A stretch of DNA of 64,000 bases from positions 992,001 through 1,056,000 of the forward strand of contig OZ223208.1 of assembly GCA_965140405.1 (NCBI GenBank), in the 5' to 3' direction. The notes beneath the pieces were generated by a model. The model was not told where the DNA came from. It made no database searches and saw only the letters and a program-made list of their open reading frames with translations. Both the position numbers and the translations under genes were made by a program. This DNA is from G963556115 sp963666605 (lineage in GTDB: Bacteria; Planctomycetota; SZUA-567). This document shows, piece by piece, positions 7,507 through 17,042 of this stretch. The stretch's first letter is position 1; each line of letters starts with the position of its first letter.

Positions 7507-9031
7507 ACTTTCTATCAACGATTCTATATTGAATAGCCTCAGATAGATGCTCGATTTTAATAGTCTCAGCACCAGCGAGATCAGCTATAGTGCGAGCCAC
7601 CTTTAGTACTCTAGTATACGCTCTAGCAGATAGCCCTAATTTATTTATAGCACTCTTCAAAATCCCCTCACACTCACTACTCAATTCACAAAACTCTTCG
7701 ATATCGTTTGAATTCATAGCAGAATTTGTTCTAGTATTTCGACTTTTGAACCTATCATACTGCCTATTTCTTGCGTTATTAACACGCCTAGCGATTACTT
7801 CAGAAGTCTCCCCAGTCCTAGGGCCACGCAGCTCATCATACTGAACGACAGGAGCTTCAACATGGATATCTATTCTGTCTAATAAAGGACCGGATAATTT
7901 ATTCATATACCTCTCTATCATCATATCAGAACACTTACAAGCCTTCTTCCTATCGCCTCTCTTTCCGCATGGACACATATTCATTGAAACAACAAGCATA
8001 AACTCTGCTGGATACTTTGATGATTGAGCTGCACGGGATATTGTAACTTTACCATCCTCAAGCGGTTGGCGTAAAGTCTCTAAAATACTTCTAGGAAATT
8101 CCGGGGCTTCATCTAAAAAAAGCACACCTCTATGAGCAAGGGATATCTCACCAGGCCTAGGTACTGTTCCACCGCCAATTATTCCAGCTACACTTGCACT
8201 ATGATGCGGTGAACGGAAAGGGCGTTTCTTTATTAACCCTGTATTACCTTCTAATGCTCCAGCCACAGAATAGATCTTTGTCACTTCAAGAGACTCCGAG
8301 AAGCTTAATTCCGGTAAAATCGTTGGTAATCTCTGAGCACTCATAGTCTTTCCTGATCCTGGAGGGCCCATAACTAAGATATTATGCCCGCCTGCTGCCG
8401 CCACCTCCATTGCTCGCTTAATATGTTCCTGCCCTCTCACATCAGAGAAGCACATAGGCATCATCTCTACCTCATCCCCTACCTCACCTTCAAGATCATC
8501 AAGGCTCTCAGGAATAAATTCACCCGCTAAGAAACCGACAGCCTCTTCAATATTTTTCACAGGAATAATATCTATATCATCCTTCAAGGCTGCGGCTTCA
8601 AGAGCATTACAACTAGGTACGATTATACCCTTGTACCCATTCTGTTTTGCAGTAATTGCCGCGGCAAGTACACCTCTCACTCCACGAAGCTCTCCAGTTA
8701 AAGCAAGCTCACCAAGTATCAAGTACTCATGGGCATCACTTGCAATCAACTGCTTGGAGGCAAGCATTATCCCTAAAGCTATAGGAAGATCATAAACCGC
8801 TCCTTCCTTTTTAAGTTCCGCTGGAGCCAAATTTACAATCATCTTCTTCTGAGGAAACGAGTAGTTATTGTTTTTTAATGCCGACTGTACCCTCTCTGCC
8901 GCTTCCTGCACCGCTTTATCAGGCAGCCCAACCATACGTAACCCAATCATACCAGCGCCAACATCCAGTTCCACCTCGACAGGTATAGCATCAATACCTA
9001 CAATCGCTATTGAGAACAATTTCGCTAACAT
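7496..9031 (-). CDS. comM: YifB/ComM-family Mg-chelatase-like AAA+ ATPase
   Basis: 511 residues, the usual family length. The N-terminal part is a Lon-protease-like fold (NLAPAELKKEGAVYDLPIA about 67-85). Walker A is GPPGSGKT (222-229), Walker B is GVLFLDEAPEF, and a Cys-rich insert MNMCPCGKR...ACKCS follows, as in the Mg_chelatase family. In other bacteria ComM is a hexameric helicase promoting branch migration during natural transformation. Lies 25 bases downstream of the MBL hydrolase gene and probably shares its transcript. No other competence gene is visible here. Confidence 0.92.
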   Translation of the reverse strand: MLAKLFSIAIVGIDAIPVEVELDVGAGMIGLRMVGLPDKAVQEAAERVQSALKNNNYSFPQKKMIVNLAPAELKKEGAVYDLPIALGIMLASKQLIASDAHEYLILGELALTGELRGVRGVLAAAITAKQNGYKGIIVPSCNALEAAALKDDIDIIPVKNIEEAVGFLAGEFIPESLDDLEGEVGDEVEMMPMCFSDVRGQEHIKRAMEVAAAGGHNILVMGPPGSGKTMSAQRLPTILPELSFSESLEVTKIYSVAGALEGNTGLIKKRPFRSPHHSASVAGIIGGGTVPRPGEISLAHRGVLFLDEAPEFPRSILETLRQPLEDGKVTISRAAQSSKYPAEFMLVVSMNMCPCGKRGDRKKACKCSDMMIERYMNKLSGPLLDRIDIHVEAPVVQYDELRGPRTGETSEVIARRVNNARNRQYDRFKSRNTRTNSAMNSNDIEEFCELSSECEGILKSAINKLGLSARAYTRVLKVARTIADLAGAETIKIEHLSEAIQYRIVDRKSTH

Positions 9032-9056
9032 CTTTTTCCTCTTGAGAGATAAACGA

Positions 9057-9839
9057 CTAAGTAAAACTAATCACATCAGACGGTTCACTACGAGGAGCAA
9101 CCATCAATTTGAAATTTTTCCTAGATTTTGCAAGTACATCCACATGACATTTCAGGGCTTTTTCTGGAGAATTATTCTCATTACTGAGATGCGCAAGCAT
9201 CACTGTTTTGAGCCTCTCTCCTTGGCTATTTAGAAGTAGATATGCTGCTTCCTCGTTTGAGATATGTCCAGCCTTTGAACTAATTCTTTGTTTTAAGTGA
9301 TAAGGGTATGCTCCATTTGTAAGCATCTCAGGGTCATAGTTACTCTCAAGGATCACAGCATCGAGATTTGATATTTCTTTTTCAAGCTTATAGAATACAT
9401 GACCCAGATCAGTCAAGACACCACACCTCACACCATCATGTTCAACAACAAGAGCGACAGAATCAATTGCGTCATGAGGCGTTGGAATAGTATTCAACGT
9501 AAAGCCTGCTATCTTTATATCCTCAGAAGTCTTGAATAGCCTGTACTCGAAGTTGCTCCCTAATCTCTTTAAACAGTGTTCATATGTTGCTTTTGTGGTG
9601 TATATTGGCACAGAATACTTCCGTGCAATGACCCCCGCACTTTTTGAATGATCTGAGTGGCTATGGGTCAGTACAATACCTCTAATTTTCGAGCTATCGC
9701 CTCCAACCTTTTTTATCGCACCCTCTATTGCTTTGCCACTTATCCCAGCATCTACCAAGATTGCATCATCCTCTGATTCAAAGAAGACCGCATTACCCGA
9801 AGAGCCACTTGCAAGTGTCCAGACCCGATACTTACCCAT
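9057..9839 (-). CDS. MBL-fold metallohydrolase, YycJ/WalJ type
   Basis: 260 residues. Starts with the family-typical LASGSSGNAVFFE, then LVDAGIS (28-34) and the metal-binding THSHSDH (58-64); later metal ligands are in TPHDA, DLGH and ESNYD. YycJ/WalJ proteins are predicted exonuclease-like MBL hydrolases linked to cell-wall and DNA metabolism in Firmicutes; the substrate here is unknown. Its start overlaps the stop of the DUF4416 gene by 8 bases, so the two are translationally coupled. Confidence 0.85.
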   Translation of the reverse strand: MGKYRVWTLASGSSGNAVFFESEDDAILVDAGISGKAIEGAIKKVGGDSSKIRGIVLTHSHSDHSKSAGVIARKYSVPIYTTKATYEHCLKRLGSNFEYRLFKTSEDIKIAGFTLNTIPTPHDAIDSVALVVEHDGVRCGVLTDLGHVFYKLEKEISNLDAVILESNYDPEMLTNGAYPYHLKQRISSKAGHISNEEAAYLLLNSQGERLKTVMLAHLSNENNSPEKALKCHVDVLAKSRKNFKLMVAPRSEPSDVISFT

Positions 9840-10374
9840 TAACCTCTCTCTCAGCCATCAGCTTTTTTCTAACCTTATAAAAAAATGGAAAATAATCTCC
9901 AGATCCATAATCAGGAAATGTCCAATCAAGCGCAACAAACTTTCCTGCTTTATATAATAGGGTAACCTCAGCAAATACTCCATCTGCAATATAGATACGA
10001 TGCGCAAAGTTCTTACAACTAGCCAGTACAAGTTTTTCAGGAGCCAAATAACCTGGGTCAATATTTACCGGTCTGGTAAATCCATTCCCAAGCTCTCCGG
10101 CAAGTCTAATTTCTAGATCATTCGCTTCCAACTTCATCTGAACAAGATCTTCTCTGGCAAACTTCTGTGGAAAGGCCATAAATGCTCTTATTATTTTATC
10201 TCCAGCCTCGTTTTTATAATATTCCGAATAATTAAATGGTATTTTTCCAGAGTAAATATCCGGATCACCCCAAAGGTCAATAATTCGTTCTCTAGCAATT
10301 TCAAGCGCTCTCTCATCAGAAGCAAGAATTCCAGTAATAAATCTCACTGGTTGCGGTAATTTAATATTTGCCAT
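9832..10374 (-). CDS. DUF4416 family protein
   Basis: 180 residues from the ATG at 10374 (MANIKLPQPVRFITGILAS); an in-frame upstream Met at 10410 would add 12 non-conserved residues. The N-terminal PxPVxxxxG and the late LDWTFPDYGSGDYFPFFYKVRKK block fit DUF4416, a family of unknown function frequent in deltaproteobacteria and PVC bacteria. First gene of a DUF4416-MBL-comM transcription unit. Confidence 0.75.
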   Translation of the reverse strand: MANIKLPQPVRFITGILASDERALEIARERIIDLWGDPDIYSGKIPFNYSEYYKNEAGDKIIRAFMAFPQKFAREDLVQMKLEANDLEIRLAGELGNGFTRPVNIDPGYLAPEKLVLASCKNFAHRIYIADGVFAEVTLLYKAGKFVALDWTFPDYGSGDYFPFFYKVRKKLMAEREVNG

Positions 10375-10505
10375 AACACGTTCCGTTTCAATTTTTTTCG
10401 TAAATTTCAATATATTGATTTTATATAAAACGCCACCAAAATCAGCACCTTTTTATAAAGTTTATGAAAATATCTCATTTATAATCTATTAATCTGACTA
10501 TCCTC

Positions 10506-10533
10506 TTGTCAATTTCCACAAAATCATCATAAT
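10506..10533 (+). promoter_or_regulatory. Candidate pyrG promoter
   Basis: TTGTCA (10506-10511), 16-base spacer, CATAAT (10528-10533). It lies 69 bases before the GTG start of pyrG in a divergent AT-rich intergenic region. Confidence 0.45.
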
Positions 10534-10602
10534 TATTTATAAATGTGAATATATTAGTTGAACGAGGTTTTATTAATTTTGATAGGTTGGGGGCAAGGTA
10601 GA

Positions 10603-12228
10603 GTGAGTAAATTCATCTTTATTACAGGCGGGGTAGTATCTTCTCTTGGTAAAGGATTAACGTCAGCATCGATAGGACTTCTGCTCAGAAGTCGTGGTTT
10701 AAACATTAGGATGCAGAAGCTCGACCCATATATCAATGTTGACCCAGGAACAATGAACCCATTCCAACATGGTGAAGTATTTGTTACCAATGACGGTGCA
10801 GAGACGGATCTAGATCTTGGCCACTACGAACGCTTTACTAATCGCAATATGAGCCAAAGTTCAAATATTACTACTGGCAGAATCTACCTTGACGTTATCA
10901 ATCGTGAGCGCAGAGGTGAGTTCCTTGGAGGAACAGTTCAGGTTGTTCCCCATATAACCAATGCAATCAAAGATTCATTTATTAAACTTGAAGCTCCTGA
11001 TGTTGATGTAATTCTTATCGAATTAGGTGGTACTGTTGGCGATATAGAAGGACTCCCTTACATTGAAGCCTTCCGTCAATTCTCTCTCGAACGAGACAGA
11101 GGTGACGTTATGTTTATCCACCTCACCCTTATTCCATTCCTAAAAGCTTCAGGAGAGATAAAGACCAAGCCTACTCAACATTCGGTTCAAAAACTCCGTG
11201 AATATGGTATTCAACCTGATATGCTTGTATGCAGAACAGAGGTCTCTGTAGGTCGTGATGAGTGTAAAAAGATTGCCCTGTTCTGCAATGTACACAGTGA
11301 TGAGGTAATAATTGAGAAGGATGTTGACCATACTATTTACGAAGTGCCACTGATGCTCGAGAGACAAGGTGTTGCGAACAAAGTTTGCGAATACTTCAAT
11401 CTTACTGATAGAGAGCCAGATCTTACGGACTGGAAAGCAATGGTCGAGACAGTTATCCACTTTAAAAAGCGGGTAGAGGTCGCAGTAGTCGGAAAATATA
11501 CATCTCTTACAGACAGCTACAAATCTGTATACGAAGCACTAGCCCACGCTGGTATTGCTATTGGTTCAGATGTAGTCTTCAGAAAAGTAGAAGCAGAAGA
11601 CATTGAGACAAACGGCGCAGCAGAGATGCTCAACGGTGTAGGCGGCGTCCTAATTCCAGGTGGCTTTGGCAGGCGTGGTACAGAAGGCAAGCTAGAAGCT
11701 ATCAAATGGGCTAGAGAAAACGATATCCCATTCCTTGGTCTTTGTCTTGGTTTGCAGTGTGCAGTAATAGAGTATGCGAGAAATGTCTGCAACCAGAAAG
11801 ACGCGATAAGTGCTGAATGGATCGAAGAAGGCGAGATAGAAACACTCGATAATGTATTTATTGGTCTGATGGATTCTCAGCAAAAAGTTACAATAAAAGG
11901 TGGCTCTATGAGATTAGGCGCTTGCGACTGTGATCTTCTGGAAGGCAGCAATGCTAGAGAGATATACGAACGTGAATCAGTACGTGAAAGACACCGCCAC
12001 CGTTACGAAGTAAATCCAGCTAAGACAGAAATTCTTGAAAAGAACGGATTGGTTATATCAGGAAGAAACCCAGACAGTGGTTTAGTAGAGATTATCGAAC
12101 TTCCAGAGCATCCATTCTTTATAGCGACTCAAGCTCATCCAGAGTTCAAGAGTCGTCCGACAAAAGCCCACCCATTATTCAAAGGATTTATTACAGCATC
12201 ATTCAATCTTGCTGGAAAAGACTTGTAA
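10603..12228 (+). CDS. pyrG: CTP synthase
   Basis: 541 residues from GTG 10603. The protein opens with VSKFIFITGGVVSSLGKG, the family start; a longer reading from 10558 adds 15 unlikely residues. AAGG precedes the GTG. The N-terminal synthetase domain uses ATP and UTP; the C-terminal class-I glutamine amidotransferase has PGGFGRRGTEGK and the nucleophile Cys in FLGLCLGLQ, with the later His/Glu pair in ATQAHPEFKS. It makes CTP from UTP with glutamine. A strong terminator follows. Confidence 0.97.
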   Translation: MSKFIFITGGVVSSLGKGLTSASIGLLLRSRGLNIRMQKLDPYINVDPGTMNPFQHGEVFVTNDGAETDLDLGHYERFTNRNMSQSSNITTGRIYLDVINRERRGEFLGGTVQVVPHITNAIKDSFIKLEAPDVDVILIELGGTVGDIEGLPYIEAFRQFSLERDRGDVMFIHLTLIPFLKASGEIKTKPTQHSVQKLREYGIQPDMLVCRTEVSVGRDECKKIALFCNVHSDEVIIEKDVDHTIYEVPLMLERQGVANKVCEYFNLTDREPDLTDWKAMVETVIHFKKRVEVAVVGKYTSLTDSYKSVYEALAHAGIAIGSDVVFRKVEAEDIETNGAAEMLNGVGGVLIPGGFGRRGTEGKLEAIKWARENDIPFLGLCLGLQCAVIEYARNVCNQKDAISAEWIEEGEIETLDNVFIGLMDSQQKVTIKGGSMRLGACDCDLLEGSNAREIYERESVRERHRHRYEVNPAKTEILEKNGLVISGRNPDSGLVEIIELPEHPFFIATQAHPEFKSRPTKAHPLFKGFITASFNLAGKDL

Positions 12229-12262
12229 TTGTTTTAGGTTTTATGGATGCTAATTATAATTT

Positions 12263-12305
12263 ATGGATTAGACTTAAAAATTTTGAGTCTAATCCATTTT
12301 TTTTT
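12263..12305 (+). terminator. Rho-independent terminator of pyrG
   Basis: A 12-bp perfect stem (12263-12274 with 12286-12297) followed by eight T (12298-12305). The T run touches the stop codon end of the convergent diguanylate cyclase gene. Confidence 0.9.
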
Positions 12306-13464
12306 ATACACTCAACAATTCAAGTTCATAATGCCCAAACTCAGAAACGATAGACTTATTCTTTCCTCTACTTTTTGCCTTATATAAATTATTATCAGCA
12401 TTCATAATTATTTTATCTACCAATAATTTATCAATTCCATAAGATACTACTTCCTTATAATCAACATTAACAATACCTATAGAAGCTGTTATATACTGAC
12501 TAACAGTGGAAGACTTATGTTCTATCATGTGATTTTCTATATTATTACAAATATTTGGTATTCTTCTATCGCCCCAACCGTCTACTATAATAGTAAATAT
12601 AAACTCTTCTCCTCCAAACCTATAAACCCTATCAAAGCCAAAGCTTTGCAAGGTCTGAGCAACCTGTTTCAAAACTTTATCTCCAGCAAGGTGCCCATAT
12701 GTATCATTATACAATTTAAAACAGTCAATATCCAATATCCCTACTACCATATGGCCATTAACAGAGATTTTTGCCAAATCCTCTTCAAACAATGTATGTA
12801 GTGCTTTTCTATTATATACATTTGTCAACTGATCAATTTCTGAATTTGCCTTCTCAATACAGATAGACCTAAACTGCAGTCTCAGCAAGACATCAAACTT
12901 GTAATAAACTACCAGCAATACAGAATACACTATAAGTGCATAGACGAGGGACATGTATGCATGAACATCGAGAATATAACTGCACATCGCTAGGCCAATA
13001 ACGACAATTCCACCGGTTAAAGCTTTATGCTCTACGTTTAAAAAAGGTACAATTAACATGAAAAATACAGAAATCATCTGCGATGCTGGAGTGAAATAAC
13101 CAACCTTCCCTACCCAACAATAAGTATCTACAGTAGCAAAGAGTGCAATGATTATATTGGATATGAATAGAATTCTCTGTGCCAATTTTGCAGAAAAATA
13201 TCGAAAAATAATTGTTACTCCAATAGCAACCGTCAATATTGCGACTCTAATATGAAATACCTGCGACATAACTACATTAAGGCCATTCAGATAGGTGTCA
13301 GTGATTGTCATACACACCAAGCATACTGTGACCAGAATACCTATTGCTATAATAAAAATTCGTGTTTTTTCAAACAACCATTCTATATATTGATCCTCAA
13401 TATAACTTTCAAAAAAGTATTGAGAAGGAAAAATTTTGACCACAGCAGCCCTTTTGTAAATCAC
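12304..13464 (-). CDS. Membrane diguanylate cyclase (GGDEF)
   Basis: 386 residues. The first about 200 residues hold roughly six membrane helices with no recognised sensor fold. The C-terminal GGDEF domain has YRFGGEEFIF as the active-site loop, so it should be active, and NDTYGHLAGDKVL and YNRKAL as substrate-binding parts. It would make cyclic di-GMP from two GTP. It faces the lipoprotein gene at 13788 across a divergent intergenic region. Signal unknown. Confidence 0.88.
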   Translation of the reverse strand: MIYKRAAVVKIFPSQYFFESYIEDQYIEWLFEKTRIFIIAIGILVTVCLVCMTITDTYLNGLNVVMSQVFHIRVAILTVAIGVTIIFRYFSAKLAQRILFISNIIIALFATVDTYCWVGKVGYFTPASQMISVFFMLIVPFLNVEHKALTGGIVVIGLAMCSYILDVHAYMSLVYALIVYSVLLVVYYKFDVLLRLQFRSICIEKANSEIDQLTNVYNRKALHTLFEEDLAKISVNGHMVVGILDIDCFKLYNDTYGHLAGDKVLKQVAQTLQSFGFDRVYRFGGEEFIFTIIVDGWGDRRIPNICNNIENHMIEHKSSTVSQYITASIGIVNVDYKEVVSYGIDKLLVDKIIMNADNNLYKAKSRGKNKSIVSEFGHYELELLSV

Positions 13465-13787
13465 AAATAAACAAATATAAAATTGCTTATAACACTCTCT
13501 TATATATGTTACTCAGCAACAACTACTTATCAAATTATATTTATACCAATTATTGAATAATATAACTAAATTACTCTAATGAAGTCGAAAAGCGCCTGCT
13601 TATACGTGATTTTTGAGACATATAGCCTTTAAGTGCCTTTTGTTATAAAAACTACAGCCATTTTTACTAGATTTTTTGGTAATTTATGACGATAATAGTG
13701 GTGATACGTATCACACATTCAATACATGACATGATTACGAACAGACGACCTTATTGAAATAACAACTGATATACAGGAGAGTTACCT
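13465..13787. other. Divergent intergenic region with a palindrome
   Basis: 323 bases, AT-rich, between the diguanylate cyclase and the lipoprotein gene. The only clear element is the palindrome at 13701-13714. No ORF or RNA gene was recognised. Confidence 0.6.
13701..13714. promoter_or_regulatory. Perfect 14-bp palindrome, Crp/Fnr-like operator candidate
   Basis: GTGATACGTATCAC is fully self-complementary and has the GTGA-N6-TCAC layout of Crp-family sites. It lies 74 bases before the lipoprotein ATG and 237 from the diguanylate cyclase start. The regulator is unknown; no Crp-family gene is in the window. Confidence 0.45.
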
Positions 13788-14336
13788 ATGAGAATGGTTC
13801 TTAAGCAAATTTCATTCATTATATTTTTTGCAGGTGTTCTAGTGCTGACTGGATGCACAACAAATTGTATTGACGGCGACTGCTCTACAAATCCAGAGCG
13901 ACGTCCAGTAGATGACCCAAGTGCCCAGTATCCATATTCAGCAAATATTGGCTCACAGGTAGAAGTCCGCAAAAATGTTCAATTTGGTGATATTCCAGCG
14001 CCTCAAGAATTTACTCTCGACAAACAAAAGACTAAGACATTCCAAGGTAGTACAATGCGCTTTGGAACACTAGTATATGCAGGAATATGGAATGTCTGGG
14101 AGACAAATCAATGGTATCTAAATGCTATGGATGAAGCAGGATGGAAGTTAATTAATAGCAAATTTGAAAATGACTATCTTGTTAAGAATTACTTCAAGAA
14201 ACAGAGTGAGATGGCAGCAATTGAGATAGCTGACAACAATGATGGTCTAACTATTGTAACCATTCTACTCAATGATGACGAACAAGAGATGCAACTAAAG
14301 GAAAAATTGGCTAATCAAGGAAAGCTAATGAACTAA
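13788..14336 (+). CDS. Conserved lipoprotein of unknown function
   Basis: 182 residues. A lipoprotein signal peptide ends in VLVLTGC, with lipidated Cys at about residue 24 of the precursor. The mature part has a GDIPAPQEFTLD stretch, then RFGTLVYAGIW and an AMDEAGWKLINS block. This pattern recurs in small lipoproteins of Planctomycetes and deltaproteobacteria, but I know of no assigned function. It is monocistronic, with CAGGAGAG before the ATG and a strong hairpin after the stop. Confidence 0.7.
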   Translation: MRMVLKQISFIIFFAGVLVLTGCTTNCIDGDCSTNPERRPVDDPSAQYPYSANIGSQVEVRKNVQFGDIPAPQEFTLDKQKTKTFQGSTMRFGTLVYAGIWNVWETNQWYLNAMDEAGWKLINSKFENDYLVKNYFKKQSEMAAIEIADNNDGLTIVTILLNDDEQEMQLKEKLANQGKLMN

Positions 14337-14393
14337 TTTAGTTTCAACCAAGGCTATTTGACATATATACTCTTCATAATTAATACAATTTAT

Positions 14394-14431
14394 TAAACGC
14401 CCTCTCAGCGTTAAAGCTGTGAGGGCGTTTA
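14394..14431. terminator. Bidirectional terminator hairpin between convergent genes
   Basis: A 16-bp stem with one mismatch (14394-14409 with 14416-14431, loop GTTAAA). T-rich ends of the stem serve either direction, but no long external T run follows on either side. Confidence 0.6.
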
Positions 14432-14491
14432 ATATAGCAATACATACCAAATAATAGAATAGTTTTTAACGCACAAAAGGCAGAAGCAAGC

Positions 14492-15178
14492 CTATTTATT
14501 CTTACGGCTCATTTCAAGAATAAGAGTAACCTCAGACACTGACATTCTTGTCTTGCGAGCAATATCATTTATGTCAAATCCCTGTGCATGAAGCTTACTA
14601 ATTTTAGCTCCGACCGTATCCTGCCATACGCCACTATCTTTATTAGGTGCTAAAGGTTTTGCCTCACTTACATCTTTAATAGCATTCTTCTGAGTTTTCT
14701 GTTCAACTGATTGCTCAGTATTTTTTAATTGCGCTTGCTCAACCCTTATCTCAGCAGAATCAACAACACTCGTTTCCGGAGCTTCTCTAAAAGAGACCAC
14801 CTTACCATTATTTTGAGATGTCAGAGCTTCTTCCCTTTCAACAAGGTCTTCAAGCCTTTTTATAGCCTTGTCTGCATCACGAACAAGCTTATTTAGCACC
14901 CTTATCTTGGTGTCTGACTGAGCATTTATCTCCCTGCTAGTCTCTACAAGCTCAACCAATATTTTATCCGCTTGACTACGAATATTTGGTCCATTCTTAA
15001 TAGCCTTGGTCTCTTGTTTTACAAGCGCAGCTCTCTCACTCCTAATCTTTCTGATAATTCTTGGCATGATAGCCATTACCAGAATAACGACACCGAAAGC
15101 CATCGCCTCACTCCATCCAAAACCAGAGCTGCTACCACTACTTTCATCTGAAAATATAAAGCCTAGCTGAACGAGCAT
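14492..15178 (-). CDS. Membrane-anchored coiled-coil protein with C-terminal HTH-like segment
   Basis: 228 residues. One membrane helix at about 24-42 (MAFGVVILVMAIMPRII), then a long charged probable coiled coil (about 43-120), a Gln/Lys-rich linker, and a C-terminal HTH-like segment with GFDINDIARKTRMSVSEV. Starts 2 bases after the parB stop, so it is probably co-transcribed and coupled. A membrane-bound HTH protein next to parB could link chromosome segregation or transcription to the membrane; this is inference, and no known family was recognised. Confidence 0.6.
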   Translation of the reverse strand: MLVQLGFIFSDESSGSSSGFGWSEAMAFGVVILVMAIMPRIIRKIRSERAALVKQETKAIKNGPNIRSQADKILVELVETSREINAQSDTKIRVLNKLVRDADKAIKRLEDLVEREEALTSQNNGKVVSFREAPETSVVDSAEIRVEQAQLKNTEQSVEQKTQKNAIKDVSEAKPLAPNKDSGVWQDTVGAKISKLHAQGFDINDIARKTRMSVSEVTLILEMSRKNK

Positions 15179-15180
15179 CG

Positions 15181-16092
15181 TTATGCGTCTCCATTTATAC
15201 CAATTTTCTCTAAGATTCCAGCAATCTCATCCATAGAGTTGTATTTTATTGTTATACTTCCTACACCTGCTCTGTCATTAATAGAGACTCTCGCTCCAAA
15301 GTGAGAGCATAGCTGGTCCTCAAGGCTCATAATATTCCTATCACGCTCAACAGGAGTCTTTGGTTTACTCAGTTTGGGAGATGTCATACGCTTTACCATC
15401 TGCTCAACCTCTTGTACTGGTATACTCTCTTCAGCAATTCTCTTTGCCAGATCTATCTGCGATAATGGATCGCTAAGTCCAAGTAGTGTTCTTCCATGAG
15501 CAGCCGATATCACCTCTTCAGCAACCATATTCTTAACCTCCAACGGCAGGTTTAGAAGTCTCAAGGTATTACTTACCTTGGCCCTACTTATTCCCAATCT
15601 ATCACCAATTTCATTATGAGTCAATCCCTCCTCTTTCTGAAGTAACTCATACGCAACCGCTGTCTCTATAGAATTTAGATCATCACGCTGTAAATTTTCA
15701 ACCAGAGCAAGCTCTCTCATCTTACTATCACTAGTCTCAAGAATGCAGGCTGGTGCTTCCTCCCATCCAAGTAGGGTCATTGCTCTAAGTCTTCTCTCAC
15801 CAGCAATCAACTCAAAAGATTTTTCACCAATTTTTCTAACAACAATCGGCTGCACGAGTCCCTGCTCCCTGATAGAATCAGCAAGTTCTTGGAGTTTTTC
15901 CTGATTGAAGTAGCTACGAGGTTGCCAATTAGAGGCCCTAATATCTGCGATTTTAATCTTCTTAATCCCAGTATCTGCAACATCCTGTGGAGACTCTTCT
16001 ACACTCTGATAAGGATTTACTTCATTTCCACCTTGCGGTATAAGTCCCTTTAGTCCTCGTCCCAATGCTTTCTTCCTAGCCATTCTGCTCAT
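15181..16092 (-). CDS. parB: Chromosome partitioning protein ParB
   Basis: 303 residues. The N-terminus has the ParA-contact motif GRGLKGLIP. The ParB/Srx CTPase-type nuclease fold includes the GERRLRAM box. The central HTH (THNEIGDRLGISRAKVSNTL, about residues 150-170) binds parS. The C-terminal part would dimerise. Start could be ATG 16092 or 16083 (MARKKALGRGL); neither has a strong SD. Unusually, parA is not adjacent: the upstream gene is an HD hydrolase. ParB loads on parS near the origin and guides ParA and SMC. Confidence 0.92.
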   Translation of the reverse strand: MSRMARKKALGRGLKGLIPQGGNEVNPYQSVEESPQDVADTGIKKIKIADIRASNWQPRSYFNQEKLQELADSIREQGLVQPIVVRKIGEKSFELIAGERRLRAMTLLGWEEAPACILETSDSKMRELALVENLQRDDLNSIETAVAYELLQKEEGLTHNEIGDRLGISRAKVSNTLRLLNLPLEVKNMVAEEVISAAHGRTLLGLSDPLSQIDLAKRIAEESIPVQEVEQMVKRMTSPKLSKPKTPVERDRNIMSLEDQLCSHFGARVSINDRAGVGSITIKYNSMDEIAGILEKIGINGDA

Positions 16093-16186
16093 CTATCTTT
16101 CTATCAGTTTTCAACACGATCCAATATACATAATATACGTTCAACCCCAATTATAATACGAGGAATTTATAAACTAATTATACACC

Positions 16187-16996
16187 CTACCTCAAATAAT
16201 TTTCAAGAGATCTTTCCACATTACTGATTGCATTATCCATAATTCTCACAATTTTATCATTATGAAGATCAGGCATTATTTCACACATCTTCTCCAGCAG
16301 CCTTCTTTCAGACATGATTTTATAACTACCAAATGAATGTAGTTCATAACTCCACTGCATAGGGATTAACAAAAAATCAGCCATACATCTCGCATCACTA
16401 TAGCTAATAGTAGTTTTTGGATCTTTCAACATAGAATCGACGAGAGACTCTGTAGCCGGCATCTCCAACTCAAGATTGTGGACTAATTCAGGGTATTTAC
16501 TTAAGTTACCATTTTTTATAGCATCATAAAAGACATAATAAATATCAATTTTATCACTATCACGCACCAATTTTAAAAAGGTCAGAACAGTATCATCAGT
16601 TAAACTATCAGAAATATCTTTAGCATTATGAAATCTTGTAGAAGTGAGAATACACTCCCTTGCCACTGAAGGCAAATCATTCAACCAATCCATCTCCAGT
16701 AGAACATTATAGCCACACTTTCCATGATTTACTGATTCAGCATCTTTGAATGTCCCAAACTTTTGTAACTGCCGATACCGCCCAATATCATGAAACAACC
16801 CACATACTTCAGCAAGTATGATCTCACTCTCAGAAAATCCATTATACTCAGCGATCAACTTGGCATTACCAGCAACACGTTTACTATGCTCAACCTTCAA
16901 CAACGACATAGCATCTAAAGCTCCGTCCTTCTCAAATGATGTGACATATTCATTATACACTCTAAAGAGTTCATCTCTCATAACTCTATCTATCAT
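16187..16996 (-). CDS. HD-domain phosphohydrolase
   Basis: 269 residues. HD-superfamily metal ligands are visible: His37 (KVEHSKRV), HD at 69-70 (GLFHDIGRYRQ), the later RFHN, and Asp in VRDSDKIDIYYV. Family members hydrolyse nucleotides or related phosphoesters; the substrate here is unknown. It lies between tsaB (46 bases) and parB (94 bases) on the same strand. Confidence 0.8.
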   Translation of the reverse strand: MIDRVMRDELFRVYNEYVTSFEKDGALDAMSLLKVEHSKRVAGNAKLIAEYNGFSESEIILAEVCGLFHDIGRYRQLQKFGTFKDAESVNHGKCGYNVLLEMDWLNDLPSVARECILTSTRFHNAKDISDSLTDDTVLTFLKLVRDSDKIDIYYVFYDAIKNGNLSKYPELVHNLELEMPATESLVDSMLKDPKTTISYSDARCMADFLLIPMQWSYELHSFGSYKIMSERRLLEKMCEIMPDLHNDKIVRIMDNAISNVERSLENYLR

Positions 16997-17042
16997 AAAT
17001 CCTCATCATTCCAGCAAACAACTGTTTTCAGAAATCCTCGAA

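Noticed and set aside
10558..10602. Longer pyrG from TTG 10558
   Set aside because: The extra residues are not family-like; GTG 10603 gives the standard VSKFIFITGG start.
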